From CAYYJM01 sp964471755 (GTDB lineage Bacteria; Planctomycetota; Planctomycetia; Gemmatales; Gemmataceae), in NCBI GenBank assembly GCA_964471755.1, contig CAYYJM010000029.1, positions 1-35,978 on the forward strand: DNA of 35,978 bases, read 5' to 3'. A model generated the notes under the pieces. It worked only from the letters and a program-made list of their open reading frames with translations. It did no database searches and was not told where the DNA came from. Every line of letters begins with the position of its first letter. The first letter of the stretch is position 1. Shown here one piece after another: positions 23,607 to 31,911 of this stretch. A program made the position numbers and the translations under genes.

Positions 23607-25141
23607 TGCGTCCGCTTTCCCTGCTCCTCGTCTGGGGGGCCCTGGTCGGGTCAGCCCCGGCCGAGGGACCGAAGAATTCCGTCTCGGCGGTCAGGCCGTT
23701 TCTCGACGACAGCACCGTCGTCGTCGTCCACGTCGATCTCACGGCGATCAAGCCGGGCGCGGTCCGCGATCGCCTGGTGAAGCTCGAGCCGAAACTGAGC
23801 GCGACCCTGAAGCATATCCTGCCGGTCATCGAGAAGGGCCGCGACGCTCTACTCCAGGCCGGCGTCCACAATGCCTTCGTCGTCGTCGGCACGAACCAGA
23901 GGCCGAACCAGCCGCCAGTGATCGTCCTGCACCGCGACGCGCTGGCCGCCGGCAACCCGATCGAGGTGATCGGCAATCTGTTCCCTGACCGGATGTTCGA
24001 GATGCACGGTGCGTACGTCTTCGGCCCACAGGCCCGGCTGGAGACGCTGCGTGATCGGAAAACCGCTCCGGATGAGGTCATCGTCGCGGACCTGACCGCC
24101 GCCTTCGCCGCGGCGGAGAAGTCCCCGGCCCGGGTCGCGGTGATTATGCCGCCGGGGCTGCGCCGCGTGCTGAGCGAGAACCTGCCGATGCTGCCGCCGC
24201 CGTTCGCCGACGTCACCGGCAAGGAGATCGCTCGCGGCTTCCGCTGGGCCGTTCTCGCTCTGGACGGCGACGCGGCCACCGGCTACCAGCTCCGGCTGCA
24301 CGTCCAGGCTGACAACGCGGAGACAGCTGGCCGGTTCGTCAAGCTGGCCGAGACGGGCCTGGACGCCCTGGCCAACGTCCGCGAGGTCACCTCGGTTCTC
24401 CCCCTGGCGAAGCTGCGCCAGCAAATGACGCTCCGCACCGAGGGGACCACGATGGTCGCCCGATTGCCCGATACGGCCGTCTTGCAGGCGATGCTCCCCG
24501 CCGCGATCAAGGTCCGAGAAGCGGCTGCGGCCACTGTGGACATGAACAGCCTCAAGCAGATCGGTCTGGCCTTCCACAACCACGCCTCCGCGAATCGCAA
24601 CCGCTTCCCAACGGCGGCCATCACCGACAATCAGGGGCAGCCTCTGCTCAGCTGGCGCGTCCGGCTCCTGCCCTATCTCGGCGCGGAGAACAAGCAGCTC
24701 TACGAGAAGTTCCGGCTGAACGAGCCGTGGGACAGCGATCACAACCAGAAGCTCCTGATCGAGATGCCGGCCGTCTACCGTGCGAGCGTGGCCCCGAACC
24801 TGACCGGCGAGGGCAAGACGACCTTCGTCGTGCCGGTCGGCCCGGACACGATCTTCCCGCCGGGCAAGGCGGTCGGCCTGACGGACATCACCGATGGCAC
24901 GTCGAACACGATCCTGGCCGTGCAGATTGACCCGGCGAAGGCCGTCCCGTGGACGAAGCCGGCCGATCTGGACGTGGACCCGAAGCAACCGCTGGCCACC
25001 GACCTCGGCTTCGATGCGAATGGCCTGTTCATGGCCCTCTTCGCCGATGGCTCGGTGCGACGCATTGCGAAGACGATCGAGCCGAGGACGCTCGCCGCCG
25101 TGTTCACACGCAACGGCGGCGAGGTGGTCAACGAGCGGTGA
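23603..25141 (+). CDS. DUF1559 domain protein with signal peptide
   Basis: A 512-residue exported protein; the signal peptide ends near 'GSAPAEG' (about residue 20). Residues 30-300 form an uncharacterised domain. About 305-500 is the DUF1559 domain: 'MNSLKQIGLAFHNHASANRN', 'LLSWRVRLLPYLGAENKQLY', 'TDITDGTSNTILAVQ' and the closing 'LFADGSVRRI'. Most DUF1559 proteins are pilin-like with an N-terminal prepilin helix; here the domain is at the C-terminus of a larger secreted protein without that helix. Start: ATG 23603 with AGGAG eight bases before it, in ATGA overlap with the preceding gene. It is the last gene of the sigma operon. Confidence 0.87.
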   Translation: MMRPLSLLLVWGALVGSAPAEGPKNSVSAVRPFLDDSTVVVVHVDLTAIKPGAVRDRLVKLEPKLSATLKHILPVIEKGRDALLQAGVHNAFVVVGTNQRPNQPPVIVLHRDALAAGNPIEVIGNLFPDRMFEMHGAYVFGPQARLETLRDRKTAPDEVIVADLTAAFAAAEKSPARVAVIMPPGLRRVLSENLPMLPPPFADVTGKEIARGFRWAVLALDGDAATGYQLRLHVQADNAETAGRFVKLAETGLDALANVREVTSVLPLAKLRQQMTLRTEGTTMVARLPDTAVLQAMLPAAIKVREAAAATVDMNSLKQIGLAFHNHASANRNRFPTAAITDNQGQPLLSWRVRLLPYLGAENKQLYEKFRLNEPWDSDHNQKLLIEMPAVYRASVAPNLTGEGKTTFVVPVGPDTIFPPGKAVGLTDITDGTSNTILAVQIDPAKAVPWTKPADLDVDPKQPLATDLGFDANGLFMALFADGSVRRIAKTIEPRTLAAVFTRNGGEVVNER

Positions 25142-25149
25142 GCCTGCAT

Positions 25150-25181
25150 CATTTCGCCGCCGGCAAGCCGGCGGCGAAATG
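25150..25181. repeat. Palindromic repeat, 15-bp arms, family with copies at 30009 and 35735
   Basis: Perfect 15-bp arms (25150-25164 with 25167-25181) around AA. The core gccggcaagccggc is shared with the elements at 30009-30075 and 35735-35788. It lies 9 bases after the stop of the DUF1559 gene and may help end transcription. Confidence 0.85.
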
Positions 25182-25279
25182 AAGAGGCCGAGACTGGACG
25201 ACCATCGGCCGCGCTGCGATGATAGCCTGCGGCGTCAGGCGAGATCGGCACCTCGACATCGAGCGACAGGATTCGCCCC

Positions 25280-28200
25280 ATGAACTTCTTGCTTCGCAAC
25301 CTCAGCGGCCTGGGCGCGGAACTCCAGGCGACCTTCCGGGTCTGGGGTCATCTCAAGAAGCGCTGCTGGATCGCGTACACGTTCTTGATCCTGGTCCTCC
25401 TCGGCGTGGCGTTCCTGCCCGGAATCGTCGCCCCGCTCGGAGCCGGCCTGCTCGTCCTGCTGCTGGCCATCGGCGGCATCTTCTCCGGGATGGTCGCCAA
25501 GCGGCTGCGGTCCTGGGGCTGGGTCCGCCTGGCCGACGGCCCGGAGGTCGTGCCGTATCTGTCTCAGGCCGTGACGATTCTGCTGGGACCGACGTTCTTC
25601 CTCGCCCTGACGGTCCTGTTCCATGCCGCGACGCCGTATCTGCCCGGCCTCGGCGCAACGACCTGGCCGGCGGCGTTCGGCCTGGCGATCGACAACTTCC
25701 TGTACACGCAGCTCTTCTTCGATTTCTTTGAATGCTTCCACCTGCGGCTGATGCCCCGCCCAGTCGGGGCGGCGGCGGCGACGTTGATCTTCATCGTCCG
25801 CACGCTGCTCGACGTGGCGTTCATCAAGCTCGCTGCCCAGCTGATCCGGGCGGCCTACTTCCGCTCGCTGGACCTTGGTCGCGGTGGCGACCCGATCGCC
25901 CTGGTCCGCGATGCCTGCCAGAACAAGGACATCGCGACGGCTCGATTGCACAGCCGGGAGGTCGGTCGGTCGGTGCGAGCCGCCGCCGACGATCTCCGTA
26001 CCCACCGGGAAGCGGGTGGGCCGCAGGCGGAGCGGGCCGAGTTGGGTCTGCGCGCGATGAAGGACTTCGCCATCAACCATTTCGAGGACAAAATCGATAC
26101 CCAGCTCGGCGACGAACGCGCTCGCACTGCGCTCTTCATCGAGCAGCTCAAGGCCGACAGCGGCCCCGAGCCGACCATCAAGCCGATCCGACTGATCCAC
26201 CTGTTCTACCTGGCGTGCTGCTATCTCGTGCTGGCCGGCCTGACATACGTCGCCTGGGTCGCGCCGCTGGCGACCTCCTGGCCGTTGAGCGTCTTGCTGG
26301 CTCTGGTGCTGGCCTGGATGCTGATCCGGCCGCGGCGCTGGCTGGATCGGTTCGATGTCTGGCGAATTCTGCCGGCCGGCTCGCCGGGCTGGCTGCCGGT
26401 TCGCATTCTGCTCTGGCTGGCCTTCCTGACGCCGCTCTTCCTGTTCACCAGCGCGGAACTGCTCGTCCTGGTGGGCCGGGCCGTGCCGTCGGCGTTCGGC
26501 CTGAGCAGCGCCGCGGAGATCACCCACCCCGGTGGGGTTCTGTTCGTCGCCGAGAATCTGCTGCGGACGCAGATCTTCGCGGACACCGTCGAGATCTACG
26601 ATCTGTCGTTTCATCATCTCCAGCAGGAGGGCCTGCTCGGTGGGACGCTGACGTTTCTGCTGCGGCTCGTCTTCAACATCGGCCTGCTCGCCGTGCTGGT
26701 GCCGTTCTTCACGGAGCAGTTCAACCGCCTGTTCCGGGGACTGAAGACTCGACCCGACGCCGAGCTACTGCTGCGTCGCGAGGCGCGGGCCTGTGGTCCG
26801 CAGTCCGCACGGTTGGTGGCCTACTACTTCCGCCAGGTACGCGACTGGTTCGTCGAGGCGATGGCCGAGTATCAGGACGATCCGAAGATTCTCGGCGCGC
26901 TGGCTGGCAGCGGCTTCGTGCGGGACTTCCAGGCGCGCTATCCGGAGGGACCGCGACCAACGGAAGATCCGGCCAGGGACGTCTACCTGCGTCTGGAACG
27001 CGGTCAGTCGCTCGTCTTCGAGGGCATGATCGAGGAGGGCGAGCAGGAGATTCGCAAGGCGATCGCGACCCTGGAGACGCTCCAGAAAGCGGATCGTACG
27101 GACCTGGCCGACCTGGCCGCCTTCGCACGCTACGTCGATGGCAACCTGGCCATGGTGCGTGGCCGTCTGCCCGAGGCCGAGGTTCATCTGCGCGAGGCGA
27201 TGGCGATGATCGAGCGTCTGGGCGGCACCCAGGTCGGCAGCACCGCCAGCGGCCGGCTCGCCGATCTGCTCGACTCGCTCGCCCTGGTCGTTGGCCACTC
27301 GGTGGCGCGAGCTTCGGAGGCGCTGGGCTACGCGCAGCAGAGCGTCGATCTGTATCAGCGTCTGATCGCGGACGGTCAGGCCGAGTACCGCGAGGCGCTG
27401 GCCGGTTCGCTCGGCACGCGCGGTCAGATGCTCAATCTGGCCCAGGACTGGGACCCGGCGGTCGAGTCGCTTCAACAGGCCATCAAGATCCTGGATGAAC
27501 TGCACGCGGAGAACGAGCAGGCCGGCCATGAGACGCTGGCTCAGGCGCTGTTCTCCGGAGCGGCCTCGAAAGGACCAGACGTGCGCGGCGGCCTGGCCCA
27601 GCGGCAGCTGGAGCTGGCCGAGATCTTCCGTGAACTGCGACGCTTCAACCGGGCGGCCGACGAGGCCAGCAAGGCGATCGTGCTGCTGGAGGCGCTCGTC
27701 CGCGAGGGGCAGAGTTCGCAGCGATCGCAACTGGCGCGGGCGCTGAACCTGCTCGGGCTCGCGCTCAACGACGAGGGCAAACGCGATGAGGCCCGGCCCC
27801 ACTTCGAGCAGGCCCGGGACCTGTGCGAGACGCTCATCCTGGAGGGGCACGGCAACCAGCGTGAACTGCTCGCACCGCTGCTGAACAACCTCGGTCTGCT
27901 GCTCAACGAGAAGGACGAGCCGGCCGAGGCCGAGAAGCACTTCCGCCGGGCGATCGAACTGGTCCGCAAGCTGATCGACGAGGGCCAGAAACAGCGGCAG
28001 GAACTGCTCATCTTTGTCCACAGCAATCTGGCCAGTTCGCTCATGCGACAGAAGCGGATGCACGAGGCCGAGGACGAGGTGACCCGGGCGGTCGATCTGG
28101 GCAAGCGTCTGGTCGGTGACGGTCAGACGTCACTGCGCGACGAGCTGGCCCTGGTCCTGAGCAACCTGGGCGATCTGCTGACATTGAAGTATCAGTGGGA

Positions 28201-29986
28201 GCGGGCCGTCGATGCGTTTCGGGAGAGCGCCCACCTGTACAATCTGCTGGTCGATGGCGGGGCAGGGCAGTACCGCCCGCTGCGAGCGCGGGCCCTGGAA
28301 CGGCTCTGTACGTCGCTGCGTCTCTTCGGCGAACTGGACCAGGCCGAACAGGCCGGCAAGGAGGCGGTCGGCCTGTTCGGCCTGCTGGTCAACGCGGGCC
28401 TGGTGGAGCATCGCGGCGAGCTGGCGGTCGCCCTGCGGACGCTGGGACAGGCCCATCACGCCAACCGGCACTTCGGCAAGGCCCTGGCCCGCTTCCGCGA
28501 GGCCGAGGATCTCGTCGGCTCGGACAGCGTCGAGGATCGTCTGGCGCGAGCAACACTGCTGGTGGACATGGCCCGGACCCACGAGGCGCAGGAGGAGCAT
28601 GCCGAGGCGATCGGAGCCCTGGACCGGGCGATCATCACACACGCGCAACTGGTGGACGGCGGCCGAACCGCGCTTCAGGCCGACCTGGCTCTGCTGCTGA
28701 ATCACCGGGCCAATCTGCTGTTCAACACCGGCGACCTGGCCTCGGCCGCGACGGCGTATCGCGAGGCGGTGCGACGTCTCAAGCCTCTGGTGGACGGCGG
28801 CAACAAGCCGCATCGGCAGAACCTGGCGACCTTCCATGCCAACCTGGCCGGCACACTGGTTCAACTCGACGAACCGGGCTGGCCGGAGGCGTACCAGGCG
28901 AGTCTTGACCTGCTCGCGGTTCTGGTGCGCGAGGGCGATCCGGGTGCGGCCGAGGAGTACTTCCCCTGCGCGGACGCCTACGTTGAGCGTCTGACCCAGC
29001 GGAACCGGGTGGAGGAAGCCGAGTCGGTCCTGCGTCAGGTGGCCGACACCTACACCGTCGCTTTCCGGGATGATTCACGCAATCACCGGGCGGCCCTGGG
29101 CGAGGCGCTCGCCCGGCAAGTACTCGGTCTGTTCCTGGCCAACCGGGGCCAGGCGGCCGAGTTTCTGGTCGAGGCCGAGACAGCGTTGACGATCCTGGAG
29201 GATCTACAGCGCCTGCCGGAACCGCCGGAGAAGGCACTGCATCAGTATCGCGAGGCGGTCGTGCTGTTCGTTCACCGGCTCTGCGCACTGCCGGCGACGG
29301 AGCCGGCGGGTGACATGGCCCGGCGGGCGCTGGCGTTCCTGGAGGAACTCCAGACGCAGGGACGAACCGGCTTGACCGGGGCCCTGGTCGAGATTCTGCA
29401 ACGGAAAGCCGAGGTGCATGAACTACGCGGTGAGACGGCCGACGCGATCGATTGTCTGCGACAGACGCAGGAGTTGCTGCCGGCCGATCCGTTCGACGCC
29501 TACAGCCTGGAAGGTCCGGCTCCGCGTCTAATCCGGCTGCTGCACGAGACGGGCCGTGACGACGAGGCGGCGACGCTGGCGAACCAGGCGATCGCCGCGT
29601 TGCAGGCCGAGGTGGGCGAGGAGCCGCAGTCCTACGAGGCGACGACCCTGGCGACATGGCATCGTCAGCGAGCTGGCCTGGAGTTGGCCCGCGGCGACCG
29701 GACGGCGGCGGCCGAGTCGCTGCGACGGACCCTGTCGCTGCTCGAAATGGGCCTGGGCGAGACGGCTGCCATCGCCCGGACGTGGCAGGAGTTGCTCGAC
29801 CTGACGGCCGACGAGGCGACCCTGGAGGAGGTGCGGTCGTTCGTCGAGGACCTGGGCGAGCCGAAGAAGTATCCGCCGGAGGTGATCGAGGCCGTCCGGG
29901 CGCTGCTGGATCGGGTCATCGCCATCCGGCCGGGAAGCCTGATGTGGGCCGGTTACCGAAACAGCTGGCGCGGTGTGCCGGTGTGA
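25280..29986 (+). CDS. Very large membrane protein with long TPR array
   Basis: A 1568-residue protein of unknown function. The first third is a membrane domain with helices near residues 28-50, 50-68, 92-115, 135-180, 300-345, 370-395 and 450-480, broken by a soluble stretch at about 195-295. From about residue 550 to the end it is a TPR superhelix. Many repeats are long, near 52 residues, and follow the theme 'LV-x-EGQ-xx-xR-xx-LA-xxL-x-NLG-xxL' and 'EAEKHFRRAIELV'. This fits a cytoplasmic or periplasmic protein-binding scaffold fixed to the membrane. The start is ATG 25280, at the first residue of a plausible N-terminus. No enzyme motif is visible. Confidence 0.82.
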   Translation: MNFLLRNLSGLGAELQATFRVWGHLKKRCWIAYTFLILVLLGVAFLPGIVAPLGAGLLVLLLAIGGIFSGMVAKRLRSWGWVRLADGPEVVPYLSQAVTILLGPTFFLALTVLFHAATPYLPGLGATTWPAAFGLAIDNFLYTQLFFDFFECFHLRLMPRPVGAAAATLIFIVRTLLDVAFIKLAAQLIRAAYFRSLDLGRGGDPIALVRDACQNKDIATARLHSREVGRSVRAAADDLRTHREAGGPQAERAELGLRAMKDFAINHFEDKIDTQLGDERARTALFIEQLKADSGPEPTIKPIRLIHLFYLACCYLVLAGLTYVAWVAPLATSWPLSVLLALVLAWMLIRPRRWLDRFDVWRILPAGSPGWLPVRILLWLAFLTPLFLFTSAELLVLVGRAVPSAFGLSSAAEITHPGGVLFVAENLLRTQIFADTVEIYDLSFHHLQQEGLLGGTLTFLLRLVFNIGLLAVLVPFFTEQFNRLFRGLKTRPDAELLLRREARACGPQSARLVAYYFRQVRDWFVEAMAEYQDDPKILGALAGSGFVRDFQARYPEGPRPTEDPARDVYLRLERGQSLVFEGMIEEGEQEIRKAIATLETLQKADRTDLADLAAFARYVDGNLAMVRGRLPEAEVHLREAMAMIERLGGTQVGSTASGRLADLLDSLALVVGHSVARASEALGYAQQSVDLYQRLIADGQAEYREALAGSLGTRGQMLNLAQDWDPAVESLQQAIKILDELHAENEQAGHETLAQALFSGAASKGPDVRGGLAQRQLELAEIFRELRRFNRAADEASKAIVLLEALVREGQSSQRSQLARALNLLGLALNDEGKRDEARPHFEQARDLCETLILEGHGNQRELLAPLLNNLGLLLNEKDEPAEAEKHFRRAIELVRKLIDEGQKQRQELLIFVHSNLASSLMRQKRMHEAEDEVTRAVDLGKRLVGDGQTSLRDELALVLSNLGDLLTLKYQWERAVDAFRESAHLYNLLVDGGAGQYRPLRARALERLCTSLRLFGELDQAEQAGKEAVGLFGLLVNAGLVEHRGELAVALRTLGQAHHANRHFGKALARFREAEDLVGSDSVEDRLARATLLVDMARTHEAQEEHAEAIGALDRAIITHAQLVDGGRTALQADLALLLNHRANLLFNTGDLASAATAYREAVRRLKPLVDGGNKPHRQNLATFHANLAGTLVQLDEPGWPEAYQASLDLLAVLVREGDPGAAEEYFPCADAYVERLTQRNRVEEAESVLRQVADTYTVAFRDDSRNHRAALGEALARQVLGLFLANRGQAAEFLVEAETALTILEDLQRLPEPPEKALHQYREAVVLFVHRLCALPATEPAGDMARRALAFLEELQTQGRTGLTGALVEILQRKAEVHELRGETADAIDCLRQTQELLPADPFDAYSLEGPAPRLIRLLHETGRDDEAATLANQAIAALQAEVGEEPQSYEATTLATWHRQRAGLELARGDRTAAAESLRRTLSLLEMGLGETAAIARTWQELLDLTADEATLEEVRSFVEDLGEPKKYPPEVIEAVRALLDRVIAIRPGSLMWAGYRNSWRGVPV

Positions 29987-30008
29987 ATCCTGTCGGGCGT
30001 AATCTCTT

Positions 30009-30075
30009 CATTTAGCCGCCGGCTTGCCGGCGGGTATTCGCCGCCGAAGACCGCCGGCAAGCCGGCGGCTAAATG
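30009..30075. repeat. Perfect 25-bp inverted repeat, same family as 25150 and 35735
   Basis: 30009-30033 is the exact reverse complement of 30051-30075, with a 17-base loop; each arm is itself a small palindrome around gccggcaagccggc. It follows the large TPR gene and precedes the next gene by about 80 bases. Confidence 0.9.
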
Positions 30076-30157
30076 GAGTTCCGTTCGGCTCGCGACACCT
30101 ACTCGCCGGTGTGAACCTCCGGCCGGCGGGCTGTGTCCCCCGCGAGGAGGTGAGCCG

Positions 30158-30700
30158 ATGTCGCGTTCCTTCGCGCCGTGCGTGTTCGTGCCGGTCAGCC
30201 ACGTCGAGAACCTACCCGCCGGCAGCGTCGTGTTCGACGTGAGCAGCTACGCCGACGCGCCATATTGCACACTGAGCCCGATATGGCCGCATGGCGGTAT
30301 CCCCGTCCCTGGTATGTCCGGCATGACTAGCGACACGATCGAGGGCGTCTGGCAGGGGCTCAAGGTCATTCGCGGTGACATCGCCCCACGCTACTTTCAG
30401 GGAGCGGGCCGCAAGCGCGGCGGCAAGCCAGCCGGCCATCGTCTGGGACGCCGACTGCTCAAGCTCGTCGAGGCGCGCCGACAGATCTACCAGGTGACCT
30501 ACGAGTGGGTACTGGACAATCGCATCGATCCGGCGTTGCTCGCCGGGTTCCTGGAGCGCGCCCGCCAGGGGACGACACAGCACTTTCACGACGTCGGCGA
30601 CAACGGCGACATCGGCCATCCCGATGAGGGCTGGTGCCATGCGGCGGTCCTGGTGCAGTACCTGAACCGGCAACTGACGGCCGGCGAAACCGGACGGTGA
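30158..30700 (+). CDS. Conserved protein of unknown function (possibly DUF6939)
   Basis: A 180-residue soluble protein. Its striking parts are 'SPIWPHGGIPVPGMSG' and 'TIEGVWQGLKVI' (about residues 40-72). From memory these recall a small conserved family that I believe is named DUF6939, but I am not certain. A basic stretch follows ('RKRGGKPAGHRLGRRLLK', about 85-102), which could contact nucleic acid. Start: ATG 30158 with a near-perfect GAGGAGGTG site five bases before. The stop lies inside a 28-bp direct repeat whose second copy begins the RNA ligase gene at 31896. The original arrangement was therefore probably this gene directly followed by the ligase, with about four bases between. Confidence 0.65.
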   Translation: MSRSFAPCVFVPVSHVENLPAGSVVFDVSSYADAPYCTLSPIWPHGGIPVPGMSGMTSDTIEGVWQGLKVIRGDIAPRYFQGAGRKRGGKPAGHRLGRRLLKLVEARRQIYQVTYEWVLDNRIDPALLAGFLERARQGTTQHFHDVGDNGDIGHPDEGWCHAAVLVQYLNRQLTAGETGR

Positions 30701-30720
30701 TCCCATGCTCCACTATCCGA
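30693..30720. repeat. Left copy of a 28-bp direct repeat
   Basis: Matches 31884-31911 at 27 of 28 positions. It covers the stop of the gene at 30158 and an ATG plus four codons identical in sense to the start of the RNA ligase (MLHYP). Confidence 0.9.
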
Positions 30721-30758
30721 TCAAGGGGGACGGAGAAGTTCTGGTCGGGGCAACGCAT

Positions 30759-31592
30759 TCACCCCCCAAGGATAGCGTCCACGCCGTGCAGGAACTCCAG
30801 CGCTCCCATCGGCACGCCGAGGTGGCCAGCCGGCGTCTCCGGCTCGCGTGGATTGACGCGGATCAGGTGTGCATTCCGCGAACGAGCGACCTGCTCGCTC
30901 AGGAGGCGGACCGTCGGTATCGCCAGACCAGCGCCGAATTCGAGGACGACGATCCGTGAACCGGCCACCTCGCCCAGCCAGGCTCTCAGCCGTTGTTCCT
31001 GGACATCGGAGCGATCAAGAACCCAGGTATTGTCGTTGAACATGAGGATGTTCGGCCGAGCCACGCTGCCGCAGTGGACGCAGCGCGGCAGGTCGCCCGA
31101 GGCTCGGATCGTCGCCGCATCGACCTCGACGAGCGTGTCGCCGGTTGGCCAGAGCTTATTTGAGCAGGGCCGGGTGCATTGCAGGACGTGGATCGTGCCG
31201 TGAACCTCGCAGATGCTCTCCTCGGGGAAGCCGGCCGCCTGGAAGGCACCATCGACGTTCGAGGTGTAGACGAACGCGCCGCGCGGCGAGCGCTCCGCCC
31301 ACCGGCGCAGGATGGCGAAGCCGGCGTGCGGGGCCGTCGAGCGGTAGAGGTGCAGTCGATGGCCGTAGAATCCCCAGGCCAGGTTGGGATCGTCGCGGAA
31401 CCACGACGGTTGGGACATATCGACGAAGCGGAGTCCGAGTCGGGCGAACGGCGGATAGGCGCGCCAGAAGCCCTGGTCGCCGCGAAAGTCAGGCAGGCCG
31501 GAATCGACGCCCATGCCGGCCCCGGCGGTGATGAGCATCGTCTCCGCCAGGGCCACGTGGCTCGCGGCTTGCTCCAACAATGTCTGAGTCAT
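30759..31592 (-). CDS. SIR2-family NAD-dependent protein deacylase
   Basis: A 277-residue sirtuin-like protein that should remove acyl groups from lysine using NAD+. Visible are the NAD loop 'GAGMGVDSGLPDFRG' (about residue 24-38), 'YTSNVDGAFQAAGF' (the TQNVD-type motif), the catalytic His in 'EVHGTIHVLQC', a four-Cys zinc site (CTRPC ... CVHC), and a C-terminal 'LEFGAGLAIPT'. The frame stays open into the tRNA gene upstream. I chose ATG 31592, directly before the helix that precedes the NAD loop; its ribosome binding site is poor. It runs against its neighbours, and together with the tRNA it lies between the two 28-bp repeats, so it may be a later insertion. Confidence 0.88.
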   Translation of the reverse strand: MTQTLLEQAASHVALAETMLITAGAGMGVDSGLPDFRGDQGFWRAYPPFARLGLRFVDMSQPSWFRDDPNLAWGFYGHRLHLYRSTAPHAGFAILRRWAERSPRGAFVYTSNVDGAFQAAGFPEESICEVHGTIHVLQCTRPCSNKLWPTGDTLVEVDAATIRASGDLPRCVHCGSVARPNILMFNDNTWVLDRSDVQEQRLRAWLGEVAGSRIVVLEFGAGLAIPTVRLLSEQVARSRNAHLIRVNPREPETPAGHLGVPMGALEFLHGVDAILGG

Positions 31593-31714
31593 GGTGCTGG
31601 CCGGGAGGATCAGGAGGGGAAGCGGTCGAGCGCTGGTGAGCGATGCTGCGTCATCCCAGCGCTTCGGCTGACGAGTGACGCAGCATCTCTTTCGGGCCAG
31701 GATGAGAGGGTCAG

Positions 31715-31788
31715 TACACCCAAGAGGATTCAAACCCCTAACCTTCGGTTCCGTAGATCGATGCTCTATCCCATTGAGCTATGGGTGC
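31715..31788 (-). tRNA. tRNA-Arg(ACG)
   Basis: The minus strand folds as a 74-base tRNA. The acceptor stem is GCACCCA/TGGGTGT with a G1-U72 pair, and the D arm is GCTC...GAGC. The anticodon arm is TCGAT-CTACGGA-ACCGA with anticodon ACG, and the T arm is AGGGG-TTTGAAT-CCTCT. The discriminator base is A and no CCA is encoded. One anticodon-stem pair is A-C and the T loop has TTTGAAT in place of TTCGAAT, so it is slightly degenerate. Confidence 0.88.
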
Positions 31789-31883
31789 GCGTCGGCGACA
31801 CCCCCGGGCGAATCGCCAATCCTGTCCTGCACTATAGGGAGCGGCGAGAAGACGGTCAATCGTGAGTGTAAACGTATTCTTGC

Positions 31884-31911
31884 GACGGTGATCCCATGCT
31901 CCACTACCCGA
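31884..31911. repeat. Right copy of the 28-bp direct repeat
   Basis: Twin of 30693-30720 with a single t/c difference. It contains the start codon and first codons of the RNA ligase gene. The two copies bracket the SIR2 gene and the tRNA. Confidence 0.9.

Noticed and set aside
30705..30959. An 84-codon frame starting MLHYP, like the RNA ligase
   Set aside because: Only the first codons match the ligase, owing to the direct repeat; the rest is antisense to the SIR2 gene. It is best seen as a dead start left by the rearrangement.
31715..31788. tRNA as an attachment site of a genomic island
   Set aside because: No integrase and no repeat of the tRNA 3' end were found; the direct repeat present lies outside the tRNA.
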